In this document: piece after piece, positions 1 to 10,190 of the stretch
Numbering within the stretch: position 1 is the stretch's first letter
Layout of the letters: each line of letters opens with the position of its first letter
From: Variovorax boronicumulans
GTDB lineage: Bacteria; Pseudomonadota; Gammaproteobacteria; Burkholderiales; Burkholderiaceae_C
Direction: 5' to 3'
Assembly (NCBI RefSeq): GCF_029892485.1
Contig: NZ_JARXVG010000014.1
Location: 62,001 to 126,000 of the forward strand
Length of the DNA stretch: 64,000 nt
The notes under the pieces: model-generated
The model's input: the letters and a program-made list of their open reading frames with translations, nothing else
Database searches by the model: none
What the model was told of the DNA's origin: nothing
Translations under genes and position numbers: made by a program

Positions 1-1
1 G

Positions 2-709
2 TTCGAGCCCGGCCACCTCGTGCTGTGCGGCCCGAAGCTGCCGCACAACTGGATCTCGCTGGACGCCCCCGCGCAGGGCGTGGCGCAGCGCGACCTGGTG
101 ATCCAGTTCCTGCGAGACCCCATCTTCGAAGCCGCCGAGCGCATTCCCGAACTGCAGGAGGCCGTGCGCATGCTCGAGCGTGCGCGCCTCGGCATCGAGT
201 TCTTCGGCATGGCCGCTTCCGCGGAGGCGCATTGGCACCGTGTGAAAGATGCGCGAGGCCTCAAGCGCTTCAGCCTGTTCTGCGACTTCCTTGCCGACAT
301 GGCGATGTGCACCGACTACCGCCTGCTCTCGGGCATGCAGACCGATGGAGACCACGGCATCGAGGCCATCAACGACGTGGTCACGCGCATTGCCAACGAC
401 CCAGCGAAGGACCTGAGCGCGGCCGACATCGCGGCCGAGCTGGGCATGAGCGCGGGCCGCTTCAGCCGCCTCTTCCGGCGCGCCACGGGCCACAGTTTCC
501 TGAGCTACGTGAACGAGGTCCGCGTGAACAAGGCGTGCCTCCTGCTGATGCAGAGCGAGCGCTACGTCACCTCGATCTGCTACGAGGTCGGCTTCAACAA
601 CGTCTCGAACTTCAACCGGCGATTCCTCGAGATCAAGGGCGTCACGCCGACCGAATTTCGCAGGCAGAGCCAGCTTCGCTTCGAGGGTGCAGGCAGTTTG
701 GAGAACTAA
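2..709 (+). CDS. AraC-family transcriptional regulator, 5' end outside window
   Basis: The reading frame is open from base 2, so the N-terminus is missing. The visible part begins in what looks like the end of a cupin-type sensor domain (FEPGHLVLCGPKLPHNW). It ends with a classic double helix-turn-helix of about 100 residues: DLSAADIAAELGMSAGRFSR for the first helix pair and YVTSICYEVGFNNVSNFNRR for the second, the latter being the AraC signature. It should be a cytoplasmic DNA-binding regulator; the ligand is unknown. It stands 133 bp upstream of the Tad pilus operon on the same strand. Control of those genes is possible but not shown. The GTG at base 20 is an internal codon, not the likely start. 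Confidence 0.9.
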   Translation, partial: FEPGHLVLCGPKLPHNWISLDAPAQGVAQRDLVIQFLRDPIFEAAERIPELQEAVRMLERARLGIEFFGMAASAEAHWHRVKDARGLKRFSLFCDFLADMAMCTDYRLLSGMQTDGDHGIEAINDVVTRIANDPAKDLSAADIAAELGMSAGRFSRLFRRATGHSFLSYVNEVRVNKACLLLMQSERYVTSICYEVGFNNVSNFNRRFLEIKGVTPTEFRRQSQLRFEGAGSLEN

Positions 710-842
710 AGAATTCGATCGATTTTCGAATGCTTTGCAAATGTTAATTTGTATCGAGATTCGCAAAACGTGTATCGAACACCCGACGGGAGCGTCCCTA
801 CGATCCGCTGATCCTTTCAGCCACCTTTCAGGAACTCCTCCC
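710..842 (+). promoter_or_regulatory. Leader/promoter region of the Tad operon
   Basis: This gap is clearly more AT-rich than its surroundings, mainly between 712 and 775. It contains a 5-bp inverted repeat (CAAAT at 738-742, GTTA spacer, ATTTG at 747-751). It is the only sizeable non-coding space ahead of the pilus genes, so the operon promoter probably lies here. I cannot fix -35 and -10 boxes with confidence. The sequence AGGA around 829-832 is a plausible ribosome site for the start at 843. Confidence 0.4.
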
Positions 843-1148
843 ATGCAAATCCATCGCCTGACCCCACTGAGCCGCCAAATCGCCTCGAAGATCAAGATCC
901 GTGGCCAGGGCATGACCGAGTACCTCGTGATCCTGGGCCTCATCGCCATCGCCGCGATCGCCGTGTTCAGTTTCTTCGGCCAGACCATGCGCAACCAGGT
1001 CGCCGGCATGGCGCAGGAAGTGGGCGGCAAGACCGGCTCCGCCGAAGTCACCAAGGCGCAGGCCGCAGCCGGCAAGGCGTCCACCAACGCCGACGTCAAC
1101 ATGAACATGAGCACCTACACCAAGGGCGGTGCGGACGGCGCGAAGTAA
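843..1148 (+). CDS. Flp-type pilin-like protein of the Tad system
   Basis: This 101-residue protein carries a class III (Tad) prepilin signal. A basic leader of 21 residues ends in glycine, followed by QGMTEY, which fits the known G/(x)4-E-Y cleavage rule. A hydrophobic helix of about 18 residues follows (YLVILGLIAIAAIAVFSFFG). The polar tail is rich in Ala, Lys and Gly and longer than in minimal Flp pilins. It is probably the major pilin or a pilin-like subunit, since it opens the operon. The start at 843 was chosen because the longer frame from 687 runs back into the preceding gene and lacks a signal-like N-terminus there. Confidence 0.75.
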   Translation: MQIHRLTPLSRQIASKIKIRGQGMTEYLVILGLIAIAAIAVFSFFGQTMRNQVAGMAQEVGGKTGSAEVTKAQAAAGKASTNADVNMNMSTYTKGGADGAK

Positions 1149-1164
1149 CGCGATCGGCCACCGC

Positions 1165-3063
1165 GTGAGTCGGGCCGTGACTGTCGCTTCGAGGCCGTTC
1201 ACGACCGCCGCCCGCCAGTCGGGCCAGGCGATCGTGTACCTGGTGGCGATGCTGCCGATCATCTTCCTGAGCGTGCTGGTGGTCTACAACACCGCCACCG
1301 CCGCGCGCGAGAAGATGAAGCTGCAGAACACGGCCGACGCAACCACGTACAGCGCCAGTGTGCTCACGGCACGCGCGCTCAACTACATGGCCTACACCAA
1401 CCGCGCGATGGCCGCCAACGAGGCGAGCATCGCGACGCTGGCCAGCGTGCAGACCTCGATGGCCATGCTCATCACGAGCGCGGCCAACATCCAGGAGGGC
1501 CTGGTGGTCGCCGAGGCCATGAAGGGCATACGCAACCTGGAGCGCAGCCGCATCCCGGTCGTGGGCCCGATCTTCTTCCTGCAGTACCTGGGCAACCTGT
1601 TCAAGGCACAGCGCCTGCAGCGCACGGCCGACCGCATCGCCGGCTTCGTCGAGCCCTCGGCCAAGCCGCTGCAGATCGGGGCCGACATCCTTCGCGTGTT
1701 CAACCAGGGCATCTCGGCCAGCCAGGTCGCGATGCTCGTGGGCACGACGGCGCAGCTGCCGCAGCTGGTGAAGGACGTGGTCAACGCCAACGACCCCGAC
1801 GCCTCGGTCCCGCCGGCCGAGACCGCGATCTTCGTGGTCAAGTTCGTGGCCGACGTGGGGACCTATCTGAAGACCTACCACCAGTCGGGCAGTCTCGGAT
1901 TCGACGACGACGAGTACAACGAGGTGCTGCGCTTCGCGCATGCGGCGCAGGCCACGCGCGACGACTGGACCAAGAATCGCCGCTTCCTGCCCAACGTCCT
2001 GGGCTGGGTCGCCTCGGGCATGTCCGGCGCCATGCAGGGCATGATTTCCAGCAGCCCGACCACGCCGCCGGGCTTCGGCGATGTCACCGGCGACATGATG
2101 GGCGGGCTTCTCGAATGGAAGGGCGGCACCGAACTGGTCGCGACCGAAGGCATCGTGGGCGACGAGACCGGGCGCATCCGCTGGCAGTCGGCCGATTCGA
2201 TCGAGATCAAGCTGCCCATCGGGGTGCTCTACACCGACCTCATCGGCGGCTGGGACGACATCGTGCGCGGCCGCTTCGGCCTGGGCGCTGGCGCGGCCGC
2301 CGCGGGCGGACCCAACTACATGAAGAGCTGGGAAGGTCAGCGCCTCACGCTGCGCAGCTACGCCCGCGAGGGCCGCACCTACGGCGGGCTGAACGGCGAG
2401 GTTGGCGACACCGCATTCATGGAGCGCGAATCCTTCGAGCGCGCCGCCCGCGACCGCAACGGCGAGCTCCTGCTGGCCCCGATGGCCGTGCTGGTGTTCA
2501 ACGCCAAGCTGCACTACAGCCCGCGCACCGACATCGGCACCGTCACCAAGAGCTGGGCGATGCCCCGCTTCACAGAGATCAAGGACCATCCGCCGATGGT
2601 GGCCAACGAGTCGGACAACTGGCTTGCCGAGAACGGCTTCAAGGGCGCCAACCCGCTCAAGTGGGGCAAGAACACCGACAAGGGCCCGGCCTTCACGCTG
2701 GTGGTGCAGAAGGGCGGCGACAAGGTGCGAACGGGCGAGGTCGCCGGCTTCGGCAACTCCGCGGCCGACGGCAAGGCGGGCCTGCGCGACAACTTCCAGG
2801 GCCGCGAGATCAAGGCGGTGTCGACTTCGCAGGTCTACTTCCGCCGGCCGCAGGACCGCTGGGCGCGCCGCGACAACGCGGTGGCCGATCCCTCGACGGT
2901 CGGCAAATACAACGTGGGCTTCGCGGGCGGCTACATCGAGCACCGCAGCCTTTTCAGCCCCTACTGGCATGTGCACAACGTGGAGCCCTCGCTCTGGGCG
3001 CGCGCCATCGCCATGGGTGGAACTGCCGTCGGCGGCTCGGCCGACGAAGACAGCGGCAACTGA
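1165..3063 (+). CDS. TadG-like Tad pilus-associated protein
   Basis: The 632-residue protein has one N-terminal membrane helix (residues about 20-45, preceded by ARQSGQAIVYLVAMLP). A KLQNTADATTYSAS segment follows that is typical of TadE/G-like proteins, in which residues after the helix read as a conserved Asn-Thr-Ala-Asp/Asp-Ala stretch. The long remainder has no recognisable domain. It is probably anchored in the inner membrane facing the periplasm. GTG 1165 is preferred: the alternative GTG at 1129 overlaps the upstream pilin gene by 20 bases. The position-5 Glu of true prepilins is missing here (GQAIVY), so processing by prepilin peptidase is doubtful. Confidence 0.7.
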   Translation: MSRAVTVASRPFTTAARQSGQAIVYLVAMLPIIFLSVLVVYNTATAAREKMKLQNTADATTYSASVLTARALNYMAYTNRAMAANEASIATLASVQTSMAMLITSAANIQEGLVVAEAMKGIRNLERSRIPVVGPIFFLQYLGNLFKAQRLQRTADRIAGFVEPSAKPLQIGADILRVFNQGISASQVAMLVGTTAQLPQLVKDVVNANDPDASVPPAETAIFVVKFVADVGTYLKTYHQSGSLGFDDDEYNEVLRFAHAAQATRDDWTKNRRFLPNVLGWVASGMSGAMQGMISSSPTTPPGFGDVTGDMMGGLLEWKGGTELVATEGIVGDETGRIRWQSADSIEIKLPIGVLYTDLIGGWDDIVRGRFGLGAGAAAAGGPNYMKSWEGQRLTLRSYAREGRTYGGLNGEVGDTAFMERESFERAARDRNGELLLAPMAVLVFNAKLHYSPRTDIGTVTKSWAMPRFTEIKDHPPMVANESDNWLAENGFKGANPLKWGKNTDKGPAFTLVVQKGGDKVRTGEVAGFGNSAADGKAGLRDNFQGREIKAVSTSQVYFRRPQDRWARRDNAVADPSTVGKYNVGFAGGYIEHRSLFSPYWHVHNVEPSLWARAIAMGGTAVGGSADEDSGN

Positions 3064-3079
3064 TGAAGAAGGCCCGCGC

Positions 3080-4084
3080 ATGACCCGCCCGCATCGACGA
3101 CCGTCCAGGCGCCCGGCGCATGCAAGCGCTGCCGCCGCTTCCGCAGTGGTCGCCGGCCATGCGATGGTCGAGACGCTGCTCATCGTGAGCTTTGCCGCCG
3201 TCACGCTGGCCGCGATTCCGGCCATTGCCGACTACGGCACCAAGCGCATGCAGACCGTGGCCGCCGCGAAGCTGGTGGCCTGGCAGCGCACCGTTTGGAT
3301 GCCCGAGGAGCAGGGCATCACCGCCGCGGAAGCCAAGGGCGCGTCGGGTGCCGTCAAGAAGACCGATGCGGAGGTCACGCGCGACCTGCGCCGCCACATC
3401 TTCCTGGACCGCTCGGCGCCCGGCATCTCCATCCACGCCGCGGACATCGCCGAGTTCGAACCGATGTTGCCGGCGATCGACCCGCGCACCACGGCGGTCG
3501 CCGCATCGAGCACGGCCGCGCCCATGCCGTCGCTGCTCAATGCGAGCGACGTGGTGTTCGACGGTATCCGCGTGGCGCAGGCCGCGCTGGGGGCCAACGC
3601 GATCACGGGGCCGCTGGGCAAGTTCCAGATGGTAAGCAGCGGCTACCTGCGCCACGAAGTGAAGGTGAGCCAGACCAACACCAGGTTCACGATGGTTCCC
3701 GCGCTGGACATGAGCGAGCAGGTCACCATGCTCACCGAAGCCTGGAACGCCGGCGGCACGAACCGCGAGGAAACCAAGATCCAGGGCCTGGTGCCCATGA
3801 AGCTCCTGGACGGCGCCTTCTACCAGCAGCTGCGCGGCGGCATGCACCAGACGGCCTACCAGATCAAGCAGATCTATCCGGCCTTCGACATGAACAACCT
3901 CACCATGGGCTTCACGCCGGGCGACGCCCTGGAGAAGACACCGCTGGACCGCTTCGAGCGCATTCCGCCCGGAGCGACCGGCGAGACCGGCGGCGACGGC
4001 GAGGCGAACGGTGGCAGCGTCAAGGACCACTTCCGCTACTACCGCGCCTTCCCGCCGACCCCCGTGGTCAACACGCTGCCCTGA
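3080..4084 (+). CDS. TadE-like pseudopilin
   Basis: This 334-residue protein has a basic 30-residue leader, then AGHAMVETLLIVSFAAVTL. That stretch contains a G/(x)4-E prepilin-type site (G, HAMV, ET) and a hydrophobic helix, as in TadE pseudopilins. The rest is soluble, has no known domain, and would lie in the periplasm. It is much larger than usual TadE proteins (about 150-200 residues). The stop overlaps the next start by one base (TGA/ATG), indicating translational coupling. The ATG at 3080 is the first start in frame after the upstream gene; the long open frame before it is a shadow inside the TadG-like gene. Confidence 0.65.
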   Translation: MTRPHRRPSRRPAHASAAAASAVVAGHAMVETLLIVSFAAVTLAAIPAIADYGTKRMQTVAAAKLVAWQRTVWMPEEQGITAAEAKGASGAVKKTDAEVTRDLRRHIFLDRSAPGISIHAADIAEFEPMLPAIDPRTTAVAASSTAAPMPSLLNASDVVFDGIRVAQAALGANAITGPLGKFQMVSSGYLRHEVKVSQTNTRFTMVPALDMSEQVTMLTEAWNAGGTNREETKIQGLVPMKLLDGAFYQQLRGGMHQTAYQIKQIYPAFDMNNLTMGFTPGDALEKTPLDRFERIPPGATGETGGDGEANGGSVKDHFRYYRAFPPTPVVNTLP

Positions 4085-4812
4085 TGACCGTGCCCGCGCC
4101 GCTCCTGCGATGGATGCTCGCCGCCTGCTGGCTCTGCCTGTGCCTGCCCGGCGTGGCTGCCGCGGCACCGCCGCAAATGGATTGGCCGGCGATTCCGTCT
4201 CCCTCGGGCGCCAAGACCTTCTGGATCGCCGAGTACATCGAGCAGAACACCATCCCCATGCAGATCCGCGGCATCGAGTCCACGGACCCGATGGAGGTGG
4301 TCTCGCGCTTCTACGAAAAGTGGATGGCCGACAAGACCGGCTACGGTGTGAGCACCGTCGGCCCCATGCGCGTGCTTGGCGCGCGGATGGGCCTGTACCA
4401 GGTCACGGTGCAGCTGCGCGCGGCGCCTTCGGGCACGGTGGGCCGGCTGGTGGCGGCGGTGGTCTACGACGAAGTCAGGAACGAGCAGAGCCTGCGCGAG
4501 CGCGCCGAGCGCATCGGCAAGGGCTTTCCGCGCCCGGCCGGCTCGCAGGTGGTGTCGGACACGCTCTCCTACGACGAGGGCCAGCGCAACCGCACCATCG
4601 TCGTCACCAACAACGTGAGCGTGGAGACCAATGCGCTGTACCTGCGCGAACAGATGATCCGCCTGGGCTGGTCGCTGCTGCAGGACCGCACCGTCGAGGG
4701 CGGCACGCGCTCGGCGCTGGTGTTCCGCCGGGGCAACGAAGAGATGGCCGTGACCATCTCCAGGAACGATGGCGCCTACTTCATCGTCGCCAGCCAGACC
4801 ACCCCGGAATGA
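4084..4812 (+). CDS. Exported protein of unknown function in the Tad operon
   Basis: The 242-residue product begins with a clear Sec signal peptide (MTVPAPLLRWMLAACWLCLC to about residue 27, AAA-A cleavage region). The mature part has no family I can name. It contains a phrase about monitoring residues (PMEVVSRFYEKWMADKTGYG) and a regular alternation of short beta-like and helical stretches, suggesting a compact periplasmic domain. It is coupled by a 1-bp overlap to the TadE-like gene and by a 4-bp ATGA overlap to the next small gene. A structural or chaperone role in pilus assembly is a guess from position only. Confidence 0.7.
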   Translation: MTVPAPLLRWMLAACWLCLCLPGVAAAAPPQMDWPAIPSPSGAKTFWIAEYIEQNTIPMQIRGIESTDPMEVVSRFYEKWMADKTGYGVSTVGPMRVLGARMGLYQVTVQLRAAPSGTVGRLVAAVVYDEVRNEQSLRERAERIGKGFPRPAGSQVVSDTLSYDEGQRNRTIVVTNNVSVETNALYLREQMIRLGWSLLQDRTVEGGTRSALVFRRGNEEMAVTISRNDGAYFIVASQTTPE

Positions 4813-5039
4813 ACGCGAGCGCCATGCGTCCACGCCACCGCCGTCCTCGACGCGCCCCTTCTTCCTGCCACGCCCAGCGCGGCCAGGTCATCGCCGAATA
4901 CGTGATCGTCGCCGGCATCCTCGCCGTGATGCTCTTCGCCACCTTCCCGGGCGCCGACCGCTCGGTGATCGCGCTGCTCATCAAGGCCTTTCGCGATGCC
5001 TGGGCGACTTACTCGTACACCCTTTCCTATCCTTTGTAG
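4809..5039 (+). CDS. Second short Flp-like prepilin
   Basis: The 76-residue peptide has a strongly basic N-terminus (many Arg), then RGQVIAEYVIVAGILAVML. This is a Tad prepilin signal: G followed by QVIA and EY, then a hydrophobic helix. The mature chain would be about 50 residues, which matches typical Flp pilins better than the first pilin-like gene at 843. It overlaps the previous gene by four bases (ATGA). An alternative start is ATG 4824. It could be the major pilin or a minor pilin; relative expression would decide. Confidence 0.65.
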   Translation: MNASAMRPRHRRPRRAPSSCHAQRGQVIAEYVIVAGILAVMLFATFPGADRSVIALLIKAFRDAWATYSYTLSYPL

Positions 5040-5045
5040 CCAGGC

Positions 5046-6005
5046 ATGAAACCATCTCCGGGACTTCTGAAGTTCAAGCAAAGCCTCAAGCGGCTGTCCC
5101 CCCTGATCGGCGCGCTGCTGCTCGGTCTGATGGCCGCGGGCCTGGGCTGGTACTACCTTCGGGCAAGCGAACGCGAGATCGCCGCCAGCCTCGAGAAAGA
5201 CGCCGACAGCCAGCGCCGCGACGTGGTGGTGGCGCGCCAGGCATTGGGCGACGGCACCACGGTGCTGCCCGGCATGGTGGCCAAGCGCTCGGTGCCCAAC
5301 GAGTACGTGCACAACGACGCGCTCACGCCCGAGACCTTCGCGCAGTTCGCGGGCCGCCAGCTCACCGTGCCGGTGGCCGCGGGCAAGCCGCTGCTGGCTT
5401 CGTTCTTCTCCACGCCGCGCAAGGTCTTCGCGCAGGAGATCGAGCAGGGCGTGCGGGCCATCACCATTCCGGTGGACGAGATCAGCTCCATCTCGGGCAT
5501 GCTGCGCGCGGGCGACCGCATCGACTTCATGTACGTGGTCGACAAGAATGCCGCCAACGATCCGTCGGTGGTGGTGCCGCTCCTGCAGGACGTGGAGGTG
5601 CGCGCCACCGGGCAGATCACCTCGGAGCAGTTCGCCGCGATGCGCAAGCGCGCCGATGTCTCGGCCGACACCGACCCCTACGCGCAGCAGCGCTACGCCA
5701 CCGTCACCGTGGCGATCCAGCCGCAGGATGCGCAGAAGCTCATCCTGGCGCAGCGCCTCGGAAAGATCATCGCCACGCTGCGCAACCCGGACGACCGCGC
5801 CACCATGACCAGCGGCGTCGATGCCGTGGACCTGGACGCCATCGTGAGCGGCTTCAGGCCGCAGCGCATGCGCCCGGTCGCGGTCTCCCATGCGCCGGCG
5901 CCGCCCGGCGTCGAATACATCGTCGGCGGCGCCGGCAACCGGAGCAGCATGAACGCGCCCGGCCTGGGTGCCGCATTGCCTCCGGGCGATCCATCGCTGC
6001 GCTGA
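5046..6005 (+). CDS. cpaB: Flp pilus assembly protein CpaB (RcpC)
   Basis: The 319-residue protein has one N-terminal membrane anchor (about residues 18-38, LSPLIGALLLGLMAAGLGWY). A SAF-like domain follows (about 55-120), with DVVVARQALGDGTTVLPGMV and the paired Val-Pro-Val-Ala-Ala-Gly motif. Next is the CpaB/RcpC core with VRAITIPVDEISSISGMLRAG, in which the Ala-Gly-Asp-Arg-Ile-Asp (AGDRIDF) signature is typical. It works in the periplasm with the secretin CpaC to build the outer-membrane gate of the Tad system. It lies 6 bp after the small pilin gene. Confidence 0.92.
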   Translation: MKPSPGLLKFKQSLKRLSPLIGALLLGLMAAGLGWYYLRASEREIAASLEKDADSQRRDVVVARQALGDGTTVLPGMVAKRSVPNEYVHNDALTPETFAQFAGRQLTVPVAAGKPLLASFFSTPRKVFAQEIEQGVRAITIPVDEISSISGMLRAGDRIDFMYVVDKNAANDPSVVVPLLQDVEVRATGQITSEQFAAMRKRADVSADTDPYAQQRYATVTVAIQPQDAQKLILAQRLGKIIATLRNPDDRATMTSGVDAVDLDAIVSGFRPQRMRPVAVSHAPAPPGVEYIVGGAGNRSSMNAPGLGAALPPGDPSLR

Positions 6006-6008
6006 AGT

Positions 6009-6038
6009 CCCGTCGCCCCGACGGGCGTTCGTTTTTTT
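6009..6038 (+). terminator. Intrinsic terminator-like hairpin between cpaB and cpaC
   Basis: A perfect 7-bp stem (CCCGTCG at 6009-6015, CCC loop, CGACGGG at 6019-6025) is followed by CGTTCG and then seven T residues (6032-6038). The T-run starts six bases after the stem, a little late for an ideal terminator. It begins 3 bases after the cpaB stop codon and lies inside what is otherwise a continuous operon. It may lower read-through into the secretin and motor genes rather than end transcription completely. Confidence 0.55.
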
Positions 6039-6057
6039 GATCTCCTGAAGAAGTTCG

Positions 6058-7677
6058 ATGAATCTCAAGCGATGCACCTTGGCAGCGACGGCGCTGTGTC
6101 TTGTTTTCCAGGCCACGGCGCAGGGGCAGCGCCCCGGCGCTGCGGCGGCAGCCGCGGCCGCGCCGTTGCCGATGCCTTCCGGCACGAGCGTGGCGCCCCC
6201 CGGTTTCTCGCCGCTGCCCGCGGGGCCCTCGGCTTCTGCCGCCACCGAACGCTCCCCGGGCATCCGCCCCGCCGCGCCGCCGCCCGCGCAGGCGTCCATC
6301 ACCGAGGCCGAGCTGCAGCGCATCGCCGCGCGCGCCACCGTGCTGCAGCGGCTGCCCGATACGCTCACGCTCTACGTGGGGCAGATGGTGCTGGTCAAGA
6401 TGCCGGGTGTGGCCCGCGTGGCGATCGGCAGCGGCAAGGTGCTGGAGGCGCGCGTGCTCGACGGCGCGAACATGCTCATCACCGCGCAGGACGCGGGCGA
6501 CAGCACGCTGCACGTCTGGGACAAGAACGGCACCGTGCGCAAGCTCAAGGTGCGCGTGAACGTGGTCGACCTGGACCGCATCGCCGACGAGCTGCGCGAG
6601 ATCACGCACGGCATCTCGGGCGTGAACATCCGCCGCATCGGCGAGCGCATCATCATGGACGGCAACAGCCTCGATCCCGCTGCGGTCGAGCGCCTGAACA
6701 CCGTGGCGCAGCTGTATGCGCCCGCGGTGGTGTCCTTGGCCACGGCCGACCGCATCCGCGTGGACCGCATGGTCGACATACAAGTGCGCATCGTCGAGTT
6801 CAGCAAGACCGCGCTCGATGACCTGGGCGTGCGCTGGCAGAGCTCGGGCGACGGCTTCAACTTCGGCCTGTTCTCGGACATCGCTTCCAGCGGCAGCTAC
6901 CGCATCCTTCCCGACGGCTCGGCCTTCAACAGCTCCACGCCGCAGGGCCAGAACCTGCTGAGCCAGAACCGCCGCATGCCCGAGGCCTACTTCGGCATCG
7001 GCCTGAGCCTCACCTCGCGCATCAACCTGCTGGTGCAGCGCGGCAATGCGTTCCTGCTCGCATCGCCCAACCTCTCCACGCGCAGCGGCGGCGAGGCCAA
7101 GTTCCTGGCCGGCGGCGAGATCCCGCTGCCCGCATTGAGCACGCAGGGCGCGGGCTCGGTGGAGTTCAAGCCCTACGGCGTGCGGCTGAACATCAAGCCC
7201 ATTGCCGATGGCGAGGGCAATGTGTCGGGCAGCATCCTCACCGAGGTGAGCAGCATCGACCGCAGCGTGGCGGTGCAGGGCATTCCGGGCCTCCTGATCC
7301 GACGCACCGACACCGAGTTCAACGTGAAGGCCGGCGAGACCATCGTGCTGTCGGGGCTGTTGAGCCGCGAATCGACGCGCTCCAGCGACGGCGTGCCCGG
7401 CCTGCGCAAGGCGCCCATCATCGGCCGCGCCTTCCGCGCCGACAACGACACCGACAAGGAACAGGAAGTGGTGGTGTTCATCACGCCGCGCGTGGTCGGC
7501 CCGGCGGACAGCCGGCAGCGCATCGAGCGCTCGCGCCAGCTGGAGCAAGACGTGGGAAGCAACTTCGGCACGCTGACCGAGGACAAGTCCGACCCGGGCG
7601 GCACGCGTCCGCCGCCCGCCGCCGCCGACATCGGCGGCATCCCGGCCGGCACGCCCGGCCAGCCCGTCGCTCCCTGA
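6058..7677 (+). CDS. cpaC: Tad outer-membrane secretin CpaC (RcpA)
   Basis: The 539-residue protein begins with a Sec signal peptide (about residues 1-22). A low-complexity Ala/Pro stretch follows to about residue 80. Next is the N0/BON-type region (TLTLYVGQMVLVKMPGVARV, about 100-175) and the type II/III secretin core (about 225-480). The core has the VQVRIVEFSK-type motif (here IQVRIVEFSKTALDDLGVRW) and the late-core VFITPRVV sequence. It forms the ring through which the pilus leaves the cell. The C-terminus is rich in Pro and Gly. It sits downstream of the hairpin and 8 bp upstream of the motor gene. Confidence 0.93.
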   Translation: MNLKRCTLAATALCLVFQATAQGQRPGAAAAAAAAPLPMPSGTSVAPPGFSPLPAGPSASAATERSPGIRPAAPPPAQASITEAELQRIAARATVLQRLPDTLTLYVGQMVLVKMPGVARVAIGSGKVLEARVLDGANMLITAQDAGDSTLHVWDKNGTVRKLKVRVNVVDLDRIADELREITHGISGVNIRRIGERIIMDGNSLDPAAVERLNTVAQLYAPAVVSLATADRIRVDRMVDIQVRIVEFSKTALDDLGVRWQSSGDGFNFGLFSDIASSGSYRILPDGSAFNSSTPQGQNLLSQNRRMPEAYFGIGLSLTSRINLLVQRGNAFLLASPNLSTRSGGEAKFLAGGEIPLPALSTQGAGSVEFKPYGVRLNIKPIADGEGNVSGSILTEVSSIDRSVAVQGIPGLLIRRTDTEFNVKAGETIVLSGLLSRESTRSSDGVPGLRKAPIIGRAFRADNDTDKEQEVVVFITPRVVGPADSRQRIERSRQLEQDVGSNFGTLTEDKSDPGGTRPPPAAADIGGIPAGTPGQPVAP

Positions 7678-7685
7678 TCGCCGCC

Positions 7686-9325
<1,640 letters not shown>

Positions 9326-9329
<4 letters not shown>

Positions 9330-10183
9330 AGGGAATGATCCTCTTGGCTTCCGTGCTCTGCGGCATGGGCTTCATCACGCTGTGCGGCTACCTGCTGCTG
9401 CAGCGCTCGCCGGAGCTGGTGGGCAAGATGATGTCCAAGCTGCAGGCGAGCGGGCGCCGCACGCTGAACCTCTCGGAGTTCCAGGCGCAGCATGCGGTGG
9501 CGTTCGCCTCGGGCCATGCGTTCCTGGTGGCGCTGTGCGGCGCCATCGGCTGGCTCATCTCGGGCAACCTCATCGGCGGCGTGGTGGCGGCGCTGGTGCT
9601 CTATCTCTTGCCCGCGCGCTGGTTCGCATGGCAGCGCAAGAAGCGCAAGAAGCAGATCGAATCGGAGCTGCCCGATGCGCTGCTGTTCATCGCGAGCGCG
9701 TTGCGCGCGGGCAGTGCGCTCTCGGTGGCCATTCAGGTCCTCGTGCGCGACCAGGTGGGCCCGCTGGGCCAGGAGTTCGGCCTGGTGCTCAAGGAGCAGC
9801 GCCTGGGCGTGAGCTTCGACGATGCCATCCAGAAGATGTCGCAGCGCCTGGCCATTCCGGACTTCGTGCTGGTGGTGGTGGCGCTGCGCGTATCGAAGGA
9901 GGTCGGCGGCAACCTGTCGGAGCCGCTGCAGGTGCTGGCCGAGACGCTGCGCCGCAAGGCCATTCTGGAGGGGCGCATCCAGGCGCTCACCGCGCAGGGC
10001 CGCATTCAGGGGCTGGTGATGACGCTGTTTCCGCTGCTGCTGATGGGCGTGCTCTACCTGATGCAGCCGACCATGGGGTTGCTGTTCTCCACCAAGATCG
10101 GCTGGGCCGTGCTGGCGGTGATCACCGTGATGCTGCTGCTGGGCTACGCGATGATCCGCAAGATCGTGGCCATCGACATCTGA
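9326..10183 (+). CDS. tadB: Tad inner-membrane platform protein TadB
   Basis: The 285-residue polytopic protein has hydrophobic segments near residues 1-25, 65-105 and 235-280 enclosing a cytoplasmic GspF-type domain. That domain carries the typical ELPDALLFIASALRAGSALS motif and GGNLSEPLQVLAETLRRK. It should form, with TadC, the membrane platform engaged by the CpaF ATPase. The start codon ATG at 9326 overlaps the cpaF stop, showing coupled translation. The TadC gene follows after 7 bases. Confidence 0.93.
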
Positions 10184-10190
10184 GGTTCCG

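Noticed and set aside
1096..3225. 709-residue minus-strand frame opposite the TadG-like gene
   Set aside because: Composition is Arg/His/Ala/Val noise; the plus-strand gene has a membrane helix and TadE/G motif.
6009..6038. Reading the hairpin as the end of the Tad operon
   Set aside because: cpaC, cpaF, tadB and tadC clearly continue the same machine; the T-run is displaced from the stem, so a partial stop is more likely.
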